Of a DNA stretch of 64,000 bases, positions 49,246 to 60,227 are shown in pieces (the stretch's first letter is position 1; each line of letters opens with the position of its first letter). The stretch comes from Apiotrichum sp. Y4204 (Eukaryota; Basidiomycota; Tremellomycetes; Trichosporonales; Trichosporonaceae). The stretch is from contig JAMYHL010000054.1 in NCBI GenBank assembly GCA_025531455.1, positions 186,001 through 250,000 on the forward strand, in the 5' to 3' direction. The translations under genes and the position numbers were made by a program. The notes under the pieces were generated by a model, which made no database searches, was not told where the DNA came from, and worked only from the letters and a program-made list of their open reading frames with translations.

Positions 49246-51343
49246 GGCTGGCGGTGCGGCGGTCTATTGAAAACAAGTCGCAAGAGGGGCGAGGAAAGGG
49301 GGCGTGAGAGGGAGTGCGAAGGGAAACACGAGAACGCAGTCCGAGAATCCGGAAGGAGCGGGCCGGCGAGAAATTGATGTTCCGAGATCGAGGTGATACG
49401 AGTGGTGGACAGTGGGAAGAACAATAGGAGCGTGTCAGCCAATGCGCCGGATGAATGCGCGGGATGCACGGTCGACGGCGACTCACCTTGCGACCAACCG
49501 GCTCGGAGTGCAGGAACGGCGAAGGGCGTGCGGAGCGACGCGTCAGGCGTGTGTGGGTGCGGAACGCCGTGCGCGCGTGAGGGAGCTTGAAGGCGTGGAT
49601 GGTGTGGTCAAGATGTGACCAACCGCAAGAACGAGAGGCTCCACGAGGTAGCTGGCCGTCGACGAGTAGCGACGCAACGAGCTGTATTTGAAGGCTAGAC
49701 GTTGAACGGCGAGCCGGTGCAACAAGTGGCAGGGGTCGACGGAAAGCTGCGCAACAGTCACCAAAGCGCGCTGTTACGTTGCTCCGGGGAGGAAGTGTGC
49801 AAGGGGGAAGAAGGATGGATAGAGTCAAGTCGCGATCGATGCGAGACAAGACAAGACGGAGGGGTAGGGCGGTGGAGAGTGCAAAGCCAAAGTGCAAGCC
49901 AAGTTCAGGCTAGAGGCGGGCAAAGGGGAGCTGGACGCAGTACGACGAGGTCGGAGGGAGAGGGGGAGCTGGTCAGGGAAAGTGGGCGTTCGGCAGGGAG
50001 AGGCAAACAGGATGATTGAGACACAAAAGTGCGTAGTGCTCTACGGTCAGACGTCGAGCACGCACCCAGCGCAAGAGTTTGCCTAAGGTAATCCGGCAAT
50101 GCGTGCGGCGGCTTCAGAGACTGCCGTTGGGATAGGAAGAACGGAAGGTATAAGGCGGTTCGTTGATGACGACGGTATCGTAGGCAGTGCCGACAGGGTA
50201 GACAATGGGAGCCCGGGAAGAGATGAAGGGGTAGGCGGCGCAGTGCGCAATAAAGCGGTGGTGTATGACTGGATGGAAAGAGAAGAGAGAAGACGGGGGG
50301 AATGGACGAGTGTAACGGGTTGATATCCACTGCAGTTTAGAGAGCGAGTTGTTGTGCTTGTTGTTGGACGTTGTTGATGTTGTTGATATTGTTGATGTCG
50401 ACGATGGTGTTTGACACGATAGAAAGCGCAGTGTCGGGCTGTCCTGCGATCCTGCGGCAAAGCGTGAGAGGAATCTGAGGATTGAGGGATTGAAAGGGAT
50501 CGAAGAGAGGGACGGACGGGGGATGCGTGATGTTTGGAGCCAAGGGCGACGACGGAGAGGGAGGGAGGGGGGGGATGACGCTGTTACACTTTCGTTGCTT
50601 TAGACCATCTGGCCACTGGCATGCTGGCCACCAGCTGCAGTCGCGCGCGCTGGGTCAGAAGCTGTCCGCTGTTAGCGGCGGCAGTAGCAGGCAAGCATGC
50701 AAGGGGGCACCAACAGAGACAGTGTGTGCTTGGTGGGTACATCGTTCCGTTCCTGTTTTCTTTTCTGGCGGCCAGCAGGGACCCAGGGCATGAGAACAGA
50801 GGAATGATAGAATCGAACTAGCATCTGCGACAATGCATCAAAAACCCATGCATGCCGCAACGTCCACAACACCGAGCTGCGCTGCCGCCGGTCACAACAA
50901 GCGCTACTCTTATTTTCTCTCAAATCCTCTCCGTCCGCATCGGCGTTCGGTCTCTGCGCTGGTGGTCTGCTGCTGCGTAACATTCATGCATCGTGACAGG
51001 CACTCCCTCCCTCTCCTCGGATCCACATCACCACCACAACCACTCCCCTCATCGCCCGGTTCACACTCCCGTTCGGATCTTTGCCCTTCCTTGCTGTGAC
51101 TTGCGCTGCTTTGCTATACGCTCGCTGCCGTTTGGGATATATTGTGGTGCAATGACAATGGCCACCGGCGTGGCGTCTTTGTCCTTTGGCTTTAGCAGTG
51201 GTTGTCTTTGTATGGCCAGCAATGCCACTGGCCACTGATGGTCTCTCGGTTCTTGGCTGGACCCAACTTTTTGCTCCTGCCGCTGTCCTTTTTGTTTGAC
51301 CTCTTGATGATCCTGAATCACGGTTGTTGTGCCTGTGAAAAAG

Positions 51344-51405
<62 letters not shown>
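51344..51405 (+). repeat. 62-base poly(A) run
   Basis: An uninterrupted run of 62 A preceded by GAAAAAG and followed by GGTCAGTCGCGTCCCC. It may be a retroposition scar or a slipped homopolymer. Its exact length is likely to be unreliable in assembly. Confidence 0.95.
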
Positions 51406-51407
<2 letters not shown>

Positions 51408-51424
51408 TCAGTCGCGTCCCCTTG
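51408..51424 (+). repeat. Dispersed 17-mer next to A-run, copy 1
   Basis: TCAGTCGCGTCCCCTTG begins two bases (GG) after the poly(A) run. An identical copy lies at 53980-53996, also directly after an A-run. Flanks outside the 17-mer differ. Confidence 0.85.
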
Positions 51425-53881
51425 CCTTGCACCTCGACGCCTGCTCCTCCTGACCCATCTGCATGCGCGGGCACTCGGCAGCGGCCCGTCCTCGCACCAG
51501 CATCCTTCATCGGGGCACTCTCGCCTCCACTGTCCACTCTTTCTCTTCCCAAGCAGCGCTAGTATGCATGCTCTCCCCGCTTTCCTGTGTCTCTCATTTC
51601 TCGCTCGTAGAGTACTGCCCGCCGTCCTCGCACAGCGCCCGTGAGTGCAGCGACTAAAGTGTCGATGTCGTTCACGCGACACTGATCCTGAATTCGGCGT
51701 GACAGCGCCACTGGATTTTCCCCTGTGCCCCACCGCGCCCGATCTTTGCTTGGAAGACTTGTTATTGACAGTGCTCTGGCGACGAACTCCACACTGGGCG
51801 CCGCAGATCCAAGGGTAGATCGGCGGTGGAGTGGTCCCATTCAAGCCTCAGAAGCACCGCTCGGAGCCGCCAGCCTCAGTACCACGCCAAATGCCGCCAC
51901 CTGCTCCCCCTCCGCGCCTCGTTCATAGGAATCAACTGCTTCATTACTCTCATGTCGAACATGCTCATTGCCGCGCCCGTCCATCGAGCCGCTGGATGCG
52001 CATGTGGTGTACACATCCAGCCCCATTCCGCTGGGAATGCCGTTGACATGCTGTAGCGCAGAGTTCTCCCGATAGGACAATGCGGCGTCGCAGCGCACGA
52101 GCACTGCCGGGACATGCCGAAGGCATACGGCCCCTGTCTGTGCGGGGCTGGTCGCATGTAGCAGAAGAGACCATGGTACCATGCAGCCATGAGCTATTGA
52201 GCTACGCGCTACGCGACATACGCGACCCGGTGCATAATGCATAATGCTTATATTGGCGGCTGGGCGCATACTGGGCCAGGGATCTGGGAATGCTGAGCGG
52301 CAACGTCATCTCGTGGATGGAACCAGTCGCCATGTCGCCAGTGGTAAGGTTTAAGACGCCGAGGACCTACGTCGCGCTGCCATAAGACCCAAAAATGGGG
52401 ATCCAGCATTCGACGCGTCGTGGACGGCATCTACGGCAGCGATCCAGAGAAACGGGGGAGGAGCTTCATGCTGGAAGGGCGACGCGTCTCTTTCTCGTCC
52501 GCCACCGCCGACGACACCTTTACGCGGCTAGTGGCGAGAGATAATGGCGCGTGTACGTCTGCTTCGATAGCGTTACGCGCGTGTCTCCTCTGCACTCGTC
52601 CTCAGCTGTTCTTTAACCACGCCCATTCCTTTACACTGTTTCTCGCGCCATTGATCATCATACCTTTGGGGGCGTCACTTTCGACACGCTGCCGTCGGAA
52701 ATTACGAGAACATTAACGACATGCGTGGGCGTCACCCCAATGATGATCTTAGTCGCGTAAAGATGTTTGCCAGCTGTCTTGAGCATGTAGCCTTCTGGCG
52801 CGCCGCCAGAACGAATAGTCGGACATCTTTGCCAGCCGCAGACCAGCCAGCCAACAACTCCGAGACAGCCAACGGAGATGTGGCTGCTGCACGTCCCACG
52901 CCATCAAAGTCAGACGCGTCAAGTACTCTCGGAGCGACAGCTGCTGAAGCTGAGTATGCACGTAGACTGACAATGCTGACAATGCTTTCCAGTTCCTTGG
53001 GCCTAGCCATGCCAATATGAGTGATTGCGCTATGCAGGAACGGCGGATGCGGGCCAGCCCGGTAACATCCGCCGGTGTATGGACAGGGGGAGTCGTTTGC
53101 CCGGTGACTCCGTTCAGCATGTTGGGCCCGAAAGCTCTGAAGCGTGAAACCTATGCCATCAGCTGTAATCTAGGTACAACCTCGCCCGAGAGCACGGAAT
53201 CCGTGCTCTTCGCTGTGACAGCGGCAGTCACGACCCTGCAGTCAGCTGCTCGTGCTGGAACGCTGGTGGTTTTCATGTTGCCACGCCATGGTGGAGGAGC
53301 CGGAGTTGTACATTGGCGCATGCAGGCATATGCAGGGTGTGCAGTCGGGCAGGGCGTGACCGACACTCACAAATGACTAATGATCGCGTGCCCAGCACCT
53401 TGGCTCGCGACTCGCACCTGCGCATCTATGCTGACTCTTCTCATTCTGTGTCACCATGTCACCCCTGGGTGGAAACTGTTGCTGTTGTGGCTGGCACTGG
53501 TCGTGTGGCCGTGTGGCCAGTATAGATTGTCACGATGAACGACGCCACTACGGGTGTTGCGTTACGCGGCAGTGCAAACTTCTGCAGATCTCGGTGATCG
53601 TTGCTAGTCAGGCGCTAGCGCTAAACGTGTCACGCGTCACGAGGATCACATGTCCCCTGGGCCCTGATCGCTGATCAGCGGGGCGGAGGAGCTGTGCTTT
53701 CTACAATCCTGCGAATTCTTGCCGGGCTGCAGAATCTTCAACAACTCACATCTTGTCTTATGTCTCATCGTACGCTGCAAAGCTGCGAGGGCCCTGGTAT
53801 CTATATGTACTCCGTCCCGTTCTGTTTGGGCCCCGCAGCAGTACGGCCCACTGTGATACTGTGACACCGTTACCCGCAGGG

Positions 53882-53925
53882 GCACCGTCACCACCGTCAC
53901 TGTCACCACCGTCACTCGTGACAGT
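53882..53925 (+). repeat. CACCGTCAC imperfect tandem repeat
   Basis: Repeated GCACCGTCAC / CACCGTCACTGTC / ACCACCGTCACTCGTGAC units. The run ends in GTCACTCGTGAC, a short palindrome. No reading frame is supported here. Confidence 0.8.
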
Positions 53926-53979
53926 CTGCTTTTTGCGTTCCATTTTCCGTTTCCATTTTTTCCCGACCCAGGACAAAAA

Positions 53980-53996
53980 TCAGTCGCGTCCCCTTG
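53980..53996 (+). repeat. Dispersed 17-mer next to A-run, copy 2
   Basis: Identical to the copy at 51408-51424 and preceded by AAAAA. A weaker, G-expanded version in the opposite orientation (CAAGGGGGACGCGAGA) occurs at 56445-56460. Confidence 0.85.
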
Positions 53997-55136
53997 GGCG
54001 GCAAACCCACGCATCAACGGTATCCAGTCAGCACATGCCCTGCCATGGAACGCATATGCACAACATGCTACTCCCGAAGAAGCCAGGCCCTGCGAGGCGG
54101 CTGGCGGCATGTCATGCCCGATTTCTTGTAATCTCTTGGCATCTCCTGGTCGAGCATATATCGCGGTGGTGGACGGAGTCATGTGGGGCGGACGCGAAGG
54201 AGCGACACTAGAATGTACCGTCCGACGTGAGGCCGGACAGGACGCCCCAAACGTCGGGCTTTTGCGAGTTATCTGCTAAGCTGTGTGCCAAGACGAGACA
54301 TGTTAGTTTGACCTCCTGCGGACATAGCGATCAAGTCCTCCGGGCCTACCAGCTACAGCCGCTACCAGACAAACAAACACAGAGCTACCGAAGTTGTTAT
54401 AGGACGGTCTGCCGTTGTGCCAGCAGCCCTGCCCCTCACACGAACTGACGGCAAGCTTGTTTGTCCTGCCACGCGACCCATACCAGAGAGGGCGCGTAGG
54501 TGGCGCCCCGGTGCCACAGATCCAAACACTCGAAATCTGTCTCCTCGCTCGTGTGCAACCGTTATTTGGTAGCTGGTGGCGTTGCTCGCGCGACCTACTC
54601 CACTCCTGTTGCGGGTGCACGAGCCCGAGAGGCGCCCGCACGACGTCCACACAGGCCGGGGAGGCGCTTAGCGATGGATCTGGCTTACAGCAGCCAAAAT
54701 GTCTACCAGGAGTCAATATCACCCCCGGCACTAAAGGTGGGAAGGCAGAATTGGCGTGCGACTGGTTCTGTAGCTCTGTAGTGCGATGAAATCGTGACCT
54801 CGATGTCAATACTGGACAGTCTAAAGTGTGGAGGATCTTCTGGTTGGCTGGCCTGAAGTTTCCTTGCGCCCGAGGATCATTACCTGAAGCCAGGGAACAC
54901 CTACTCTCGACGTTATGTGTCTGCTTGCGACTGTTCGCGGTGTGTGCGTCCGCGATCCGCGAATCCACCGAGGCACATGAGAACGCGATCGTGTCACAGT
55001 GTCCGCTGATCCGTCGATCCACGACAAAAATGGACCCGGAACTCCAACTAGTCGTGCTAATCATGCTAGTCGTGCTAGTCACCATCCAGACCATCCACCT
55101 CGGCCACCCCTTCCACAGCCCCTTCATCATGGTCCG

Positions 55137-55141
55137 AAAAA
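55137..55141 (-). terminator. Pol III T-run terminator of tRNA-Gly
   Basis: Five T on the minus strand, 27 bases beyond the tRNA 3' end, the first such run downstream. Confidence 0.65.
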
Positions 55142-55168
55142 GATAAGGAGGCTGCGGACACACGTTAT

Positions 55169-55244
55169 ACATCGTAAGGGAGTCGAACCCCTGCCGCGTC
55201 GAGGCTGCTGGCAACGACGCATGATACCGTTTCACCAACGATGT
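55169..55244 (-). tRNA. tRNA-Gly (GCC) with a 6-base intron
   Basis: Reading the minus strand, a full cloverleaf forms. The acceptor stem ACATCGT pairs with ACGATGT over all seven bases, and the D-arm is GTGA/TCAT. The anticodon stem CGTCG pairs with CGACG, and the T-arm AGGGG/CCCTT encloses TTCGACT. The segment between the anticodon stem halves is 13 bases (TTGCCAGCAGCCT). Removing GCAGCC (55203-55208) after position 37 leaves a normal 7-base loop TTGCCAT with anticodon GCC. The A box TGGTGAAACGG (55227-55237) and B box GGTTCGACTCC (55179-55189) match the Pol III consensus, and a TTTTT terminator lies at 55137-55141. Mature length is 70 plus CCA. Confidence 0.9.
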
Positions 55245-56394
55245 AGCGCTGAAGTTGGTTTGGGGAGCTCCTCCCTGTGCTGCTCGCGCTCGAGGCCCGG
55301 CCAGGGCAAGAACGTCTCGGAGCTAGGTCACTAGTGTTCAACTGCGCTCAATGCTCATGACGGTGTAAAAGCCGCAGTTGATTTTAGAGGTGCTCGCCTT
55401 GCACGGTCGGCTCTTCTTGAAATTAACCTGATTTTTTTTCCTTGCATTTCTACTTTGTTCATGTTGCAATGACCACACCCCGAACTGCGATCACTCGCAC
55501 CGGACGCATCTCGTCGAACGGTATCACATCGGCGCCTGCCTGAACGCTTCAGCTCCGAATTTGTCGAGCAGGGGTAAATAGGAAGCACAAAGATGGACAG
55601 TCTTGTCGACAGCCATTTCATTCTCAGTAAATGTGGCACACGCCCACAACTCGGTAAGTAAGCCTCAGCGAGGGTCGTGTGTAAATGGCATTAGGGCAGT
55701 CAGTGAACACAGCCGCACAAGAGTATAAGACGTTCCAACCTGAGCTGTAGTCATGGCGCGGGGGCAGCCATGTTGGAAGAAGGGTGGATGGCCAGGAAGC
55801 GGAAAATTGAACGCACACCCAAGGCTGATATCCTTGGCGTAGGGTGCAGTGGGGCCTGTAAACGGCGAAAATTACCGGGGTATGGATTCTTGCTGCCAAT
55901 TTCACTCCAGTCCAGGAGCTGGCTCGCCCAAGGAGCGACGCTCGGAGACATGGGGAGTGCAGATAGCCAGTGAAGTCGGAGACATACCATATAGACGAAA
56001 AGGCCGGTCACGGAGGCCCTGCTGAATCCTGGCTGGCGACAGGAATAAGCTTGCTCGACCTCCGTTATCGGTGCCCCCCTTCCTTCTCACCACCGAGATT
56101 GAGCGGATTGCGGAGCTGGTCAACGAACAGTACTAGAAGATGGAGATTGCGTCGACACCATGTGGATAACAGTTGATAAGTTGGCGAGCTCTACGCATGG
56201 AACATGATACCGCTTGCGCCATGGCCGCCACGAATTCCACTAAAATGCAAGGGGCAGTTTCTCCATCCCATTATTACAGCAGTCTGAAACGGTCGACGGG
56301 GGGTGACTCGGCGCAGGATGAGAGCCATGGAGCCAGAGACCAGGACACACCAATACCAGGCACACCAATCGAAGCAATCCCGGAGATCCAGCAG

Positions 56395-56456
56395 ACAGGG
56401 GGCCGTGGGGGATAAGGGGGGCACGAGGGGGGCACAAGGGGGGCCAAGGGGGACGC
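56395..56456 (+). repeat. G-rich tandem (AGGGGGGCAC) with G-quadruplex potential
   Basis: At least six runs of four to six G are separated by short loops (CACGA, CACAA, CCAA), giving units like AGGGGGGCACGA. This spacing satisfies the usual G4 pattern on the plus strand. No gene covers it. Confidence 0.85.
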
Positions 56457-58013
56457 GAGACCTTAGCGTTATGAGAGCTGCGCAAACTGCGATTCTGCGA
56501 CTGCGCATTGTATCAAAAAGCCGGGTCGCAGATAAAACGGGGCAAGGGGGTCTAAGAATTCCGACCTTCTGGTATAAATACTTCTTCAGCCCTTCTAGCA
56601 GTAGTGTAGCAGTTGCACGTTGCACACTACTGCCCATGTGCTGCGCTGACCACGGCAATTGGGAGCTATCTGCACAGCATGCAATGTATAATGTCTGTCC
56701 AGATGTGCATGTGTACCATTGATTCATTTGCTCCAAGGAATCGACAACGTAACCGCCACCCACCCTTATTGAACCCTCGGCGGCTGTACGATCCGTACCT
56801 CTGATCCTCTGAAGAGTACGCAAGTACACACCCCACCCTCTCATGCATCAGGGCGGCCACATGGAGCGCGGAGAGGAAGCGGAGACCGGAGGCCTCGAGG
56901 TTCCACCCATTTTGCTGCAACTCTAAAAAGTGCGCTTCCTGACCCGAGACCTTGCGCAGGCCCTTGGGGCATTGTTTGTGCCTCTTGCTGCGGTAACTGC
57001 TTTTTCTGTTTCTTCGGTTACCTCTTGCTGGGGGGTTCATGGCCACGTCCGCAACCAATGGCACGGATCACAGACACTTGAACTCGTCGTTCCACACATC
57101 CTCCAAGCACTGTTCATTACCACCACCGGCACCGCCGTCACCAAGACCACACACGCCCTCGTGCAGAGCACAGGCAGTTGAACCCACCACGTATTGATTG
57201 TGTGTGCAGTGCTGTGCGCGGAGACTCGCCTTTTCTTCACTCTCTTTGTCGGTTTCGTCGATCTCATCTTTGACCGATCGAGCTTCATTGTTACTGTTCA
57301 CACTCCAACTTTTGGCTCATCACAAGGTGTGTGCCTTCAGCAAAACGCTGCAATAAAGCGCTAGATCTCTGTTTCTAATCGTCATCAGGCTGCACGTCAT
57401 CAGGCTGCACTGTGAGATCCCAAGAGCAACTCCGCGGCAATCTCGTCACTGCGCGCCACCAAGACTACCTTAAGGACCGACAGACACATCGCAGACGCTC
57501 GGACCCATCGCATCGCGTGTGTCACCCACTCCCTCATCCGGTACGTTTCTCTAGTGGCGAGGGCGCACAACCGCACAGCCGATGTTCTTTTACGCGTGCA
57601 GTGAGCGGCTCCGCAGTTTTCGTGGCGCAATGTATGATGTGCAAGCCGCGCGTTTTTAAGTTGGCCCAGAATCTTCGCTGCGGAAGCAGTGCAGATGACT
57701 GCATGCTCATGCTTCACATCTTATCAACAGTCAGCGCCGGGGCTAGCAAGTGGCGGAGCGGCCTAGTGTTGAACCACCAGCCCGCGCCGGTCATAGGAAG
57801 CCACAGTCTGCACACCCATGTGGCCGCTGTATCTTTCGATGTTGTGTTTTTTCCCTGAAGTTTGCCGCACAGCCACGCGGAGTGGAGGAACCGAACTGAC
57901 CGGCAGGACTGGATTTGCATCTCTGTGCATTCCATCGCACCCACCAGACCCCCGAGTTTTAACATTGCGTTTCCCTCTCTGGCGACAACACCCCACCCCC
58001 TTCTCGGTACACA

Positions 58014-59505
58014 ATGCTGCCGATACCTACACGTTGGCGCTATGTGGCTGGTGCCTGTGGAGTCCTGGTGAGTAATGCCGACGCTGTCGTTACGTTGCGG
58101 CCGCCCGCCATCACCGGCAGCTCTGACACCCCAGATCATGATTCATCTCCTCGTATCGCTGACAGGCCACGACTTTGGCTTCTTGCCGTCTGTGTGGTCG
58201 AGCGAGAAGGTCGGCGCATGGACCGGGCAGGCCCCGCCATCGATCAACCATGTCCCCGAGCTGCCGTCCGCGGACGACCTGCGCGCCATGCACAACAGCA
58301 CTCAGCTGAAGAATCGGCGACGAGCCAACGCCGCATTTGTCGTCCTTGCCCGTAACTCGGACTTGTGGTCGCTTCTTGAGAGCATGCAGCAGATGGAGGA
58401 CCGCTTCAATCACTGGGCAGACTACGACTGGGTCTTCCTCAACGACGGCGACTTTGACGACGAGTTCAAGAAGCAGACCCAGCTCATGACAAGGTCCAAG
58501 TGCCTGTACGGCAAGATCGAGAGCAATATTTGGAACCAGCCCGAGTGGTGAGTGCTTTCTTGGGATGTGTTGGCGTGTGAAGCGTGCACGAACGATACCA
58601 AGGATCCACATGCCAAATAGCAGCAGCTAACATTCCAGGATTGACGAGGAAAAGGCCCAGAAGGCAAGGGAACAGATGGTCCGCAATCAGGTCATCTACG
58701 GAGGCTCTGTGCCGTACCGCAACATGTGCCGGTTCAACTCTGGCGTGAGTGAAAGCTTTGTGGTATCTGCTCACGCATAGTACTTCTGGCGTCATCCTTT
58801 GCTTGACAACTACGACTACTACTGGCGTGTCGAGCCTAACGTCAAATTCTTCTGCGATTTGAGTGAGTGAAACGATCAAAAAGGGCCAAGCCGCTTCGAG
58901 GCCAGAGCAAACTCCGTTAAACAGCAGCTGACCGCAGACTACGACCCCTTCCTTGTCATGCAGGACAGTGGCAAGGTGTACGGCTGGACCATCTCGCTAC
59001 TCGAGTACGGAGAGACTATTGCGACTCTCTGGGACGTCACAAAGCAATTCATCAAGGAACACCCCGAGTACCTTGCTAAGGACAACGGTATGAAGTGGAT
59101 CTCCGACGACAACGGAGAGACCTACAACCGGTGCCACTGTGAGAGCCCTCATCCGTCCGATTGTCACCCCGCTAACTCCCAGTCTGGTCCAACTTCGAAA
59201 TTGGAGACCTCCGGTTCTGGCGTTCCGAGGCATACACCAAGTACTTTGAGTACCTGGACAAGGCTGGTGGATTCTATTACGAGCGCTGGGGTGATGCGCC
59301 AGTGCACTCGATCGCGGCGGCGCTGTTCGCCCCCCGCGATAAGGTCCACTGGTTTGACGACATTGGATACAAGCACGATCCCTTCACGCACTGCCCGAAG
59401 GGCGACGCCCACACGCGCGGCAAGTGCTCGTGCGACCCTGCGGGCACCGTCGACTGGGAGTGGCATTCGTGTGGACAGAAGTTCCTCGACGTTTACGGCA
59501 AGTAA
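58014..59505 (+). CDS. GT15 alpha-1,2-mannosyltransferase (Kre2/Mnt1 family)
   Basis: Type II Golgi membrane enzyme that adds alpha-1,2-linked mannose to O- and N-glycans using GDP-mannose. Six exons (58014-58067, 58135-58547, 58639-58744, 58781-58862, 58938-59138, 59183-59505) give 392 residues, the usual family length. A short cytosolic tail precedes the signal anchor (YVAGACGVLIMIHLLVSL). Family motifs in order are RANAAFVVLARNSDLW, HWADYDWVFLNDGDF, IPEEKA-like WIDEEKAQKA, VPYRNMCRFNSGYFW, YDYYWRVEPNVKFFCDL with the catalytic-region Glu, DPFLVMQDSGKVYGWTISL, HFWSNFEIGDLRFWRSEAY, GGFYYERWGDAPVHSIAAA and WFDDIGYKHDPFTHCP. All exon phases agree, and introns are 36-91 bases. It converges on the trehalase gene. 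The exact linkage among GT15 paralogues cannot be read from sequence. Confidence 0.95.
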
Positions 59506-60227
59506 GGAGGGGAGAGGCGAGCATACAGCGCAGAGCGCAGCAGGAACAGGAGCAGAGCAACATATAGAGAGAGGCGGATTCACTGTATCCCTGAGTGACG
59601 GGTCATCATATGGCATAACATTTCATTTAGCGATTGAGGTCGGTGGTCAAGGCAAGATGGGATGTACGGAGCTGATCCCAACCACATTTCCGGGACACTG
59701 GTACACTACTGATACTGACCCACTTACCTGTTGTGCGCGGCTCCGATTCCAGATCTGCGGACCAAACCGGGACGATACCAGAGGTGAAGCGACGAGGGAT
59801 CTGCCGGAACGAGATCTCGCGTAAGGCTCGGGTACCAACCACCCTGATGAACGCTCCAAGAACGAGCCACATGTCCGGAACGATGCACAAGAACTTGCGT
59901 CTTCCTCCCAGCCAGATTTGCAAACTGCAAGCTGCAAGCTGCAAGACGTGGAGCCGAAGTTCGCCCAGTCCCATGTCCCACTGGTAGAGGTTTCATATGA
60001 CATTTTCTGCATCCGTTTGATGGCTTCTTCATCTATGTACATTACGTCTATTGTCCTGCCACTGCGCTGGCAAGCGGCAGCCGGACGTGACGGCAATCGC
60101 AACCGCAGCAACGGCTCTGGTTTGCAAGTCTGTTGGCTGGCAGCAGTCCCTGTGATCGTGTGGTTGCCGGTGAATGTTGTTTGATATTGATAACACCATA
60201 CACGCTCTCCAATTCGGTACTCCCTAA
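59506..60227. other. Convergent spacer between mannosyltransferase and trehalase
   Basis: 3' flanks of both genes. A 7-base tandem (AAGCTGC type) lies at 59920-59945. Open frames on both strands have no coding bias. Confidence 0.5.
59920..59945 (+). repeat. 7-base tandem repeat (GCAAGCT)
   Basis: Units GCAAACT / GCAAGCT / GCAAGCT / GCAAG follow one another. It is a short imperfect minisatellite in a convergent 3' region. Confidence 0.85.

Larger units (their letters stand above)
49246..58013. other. Gene-poor block of 8.8 kb
   Basis: Apart from one tRNA gene no confident gene is seen. The left ~650 bases are purine-rich on the plus strand, that is, the CT-rich leader of the DUF2841 gene. 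Listed separately are a 62-base A-run, short repeats, a G-rich tandem and a tRNA-Gly. A 38-codon hydrophobic ATG frame at 55030-55146 overlaps the tRNA terminator and is doubtful. Long frames around 51,000-51,850 on the minus strand are artefacts of reading through poly(T) as poly-Phe. Confidence 0.5.

Noticed and set aside
50984..51844. Minus-strand frames with a poly-Phe run (and plus-strand poly-Lys frames)
   Set aside because: Created by reading through the 62-base homopolymer; flanking codons show no bias.
55030..55146. 38-codon hydrophobic frame starting MDPELQLVVLIML
   Set aside because: Short, built on a CTAGTCGTG repeat, and overlaps the tRNA terminator; coding cannot be supported.
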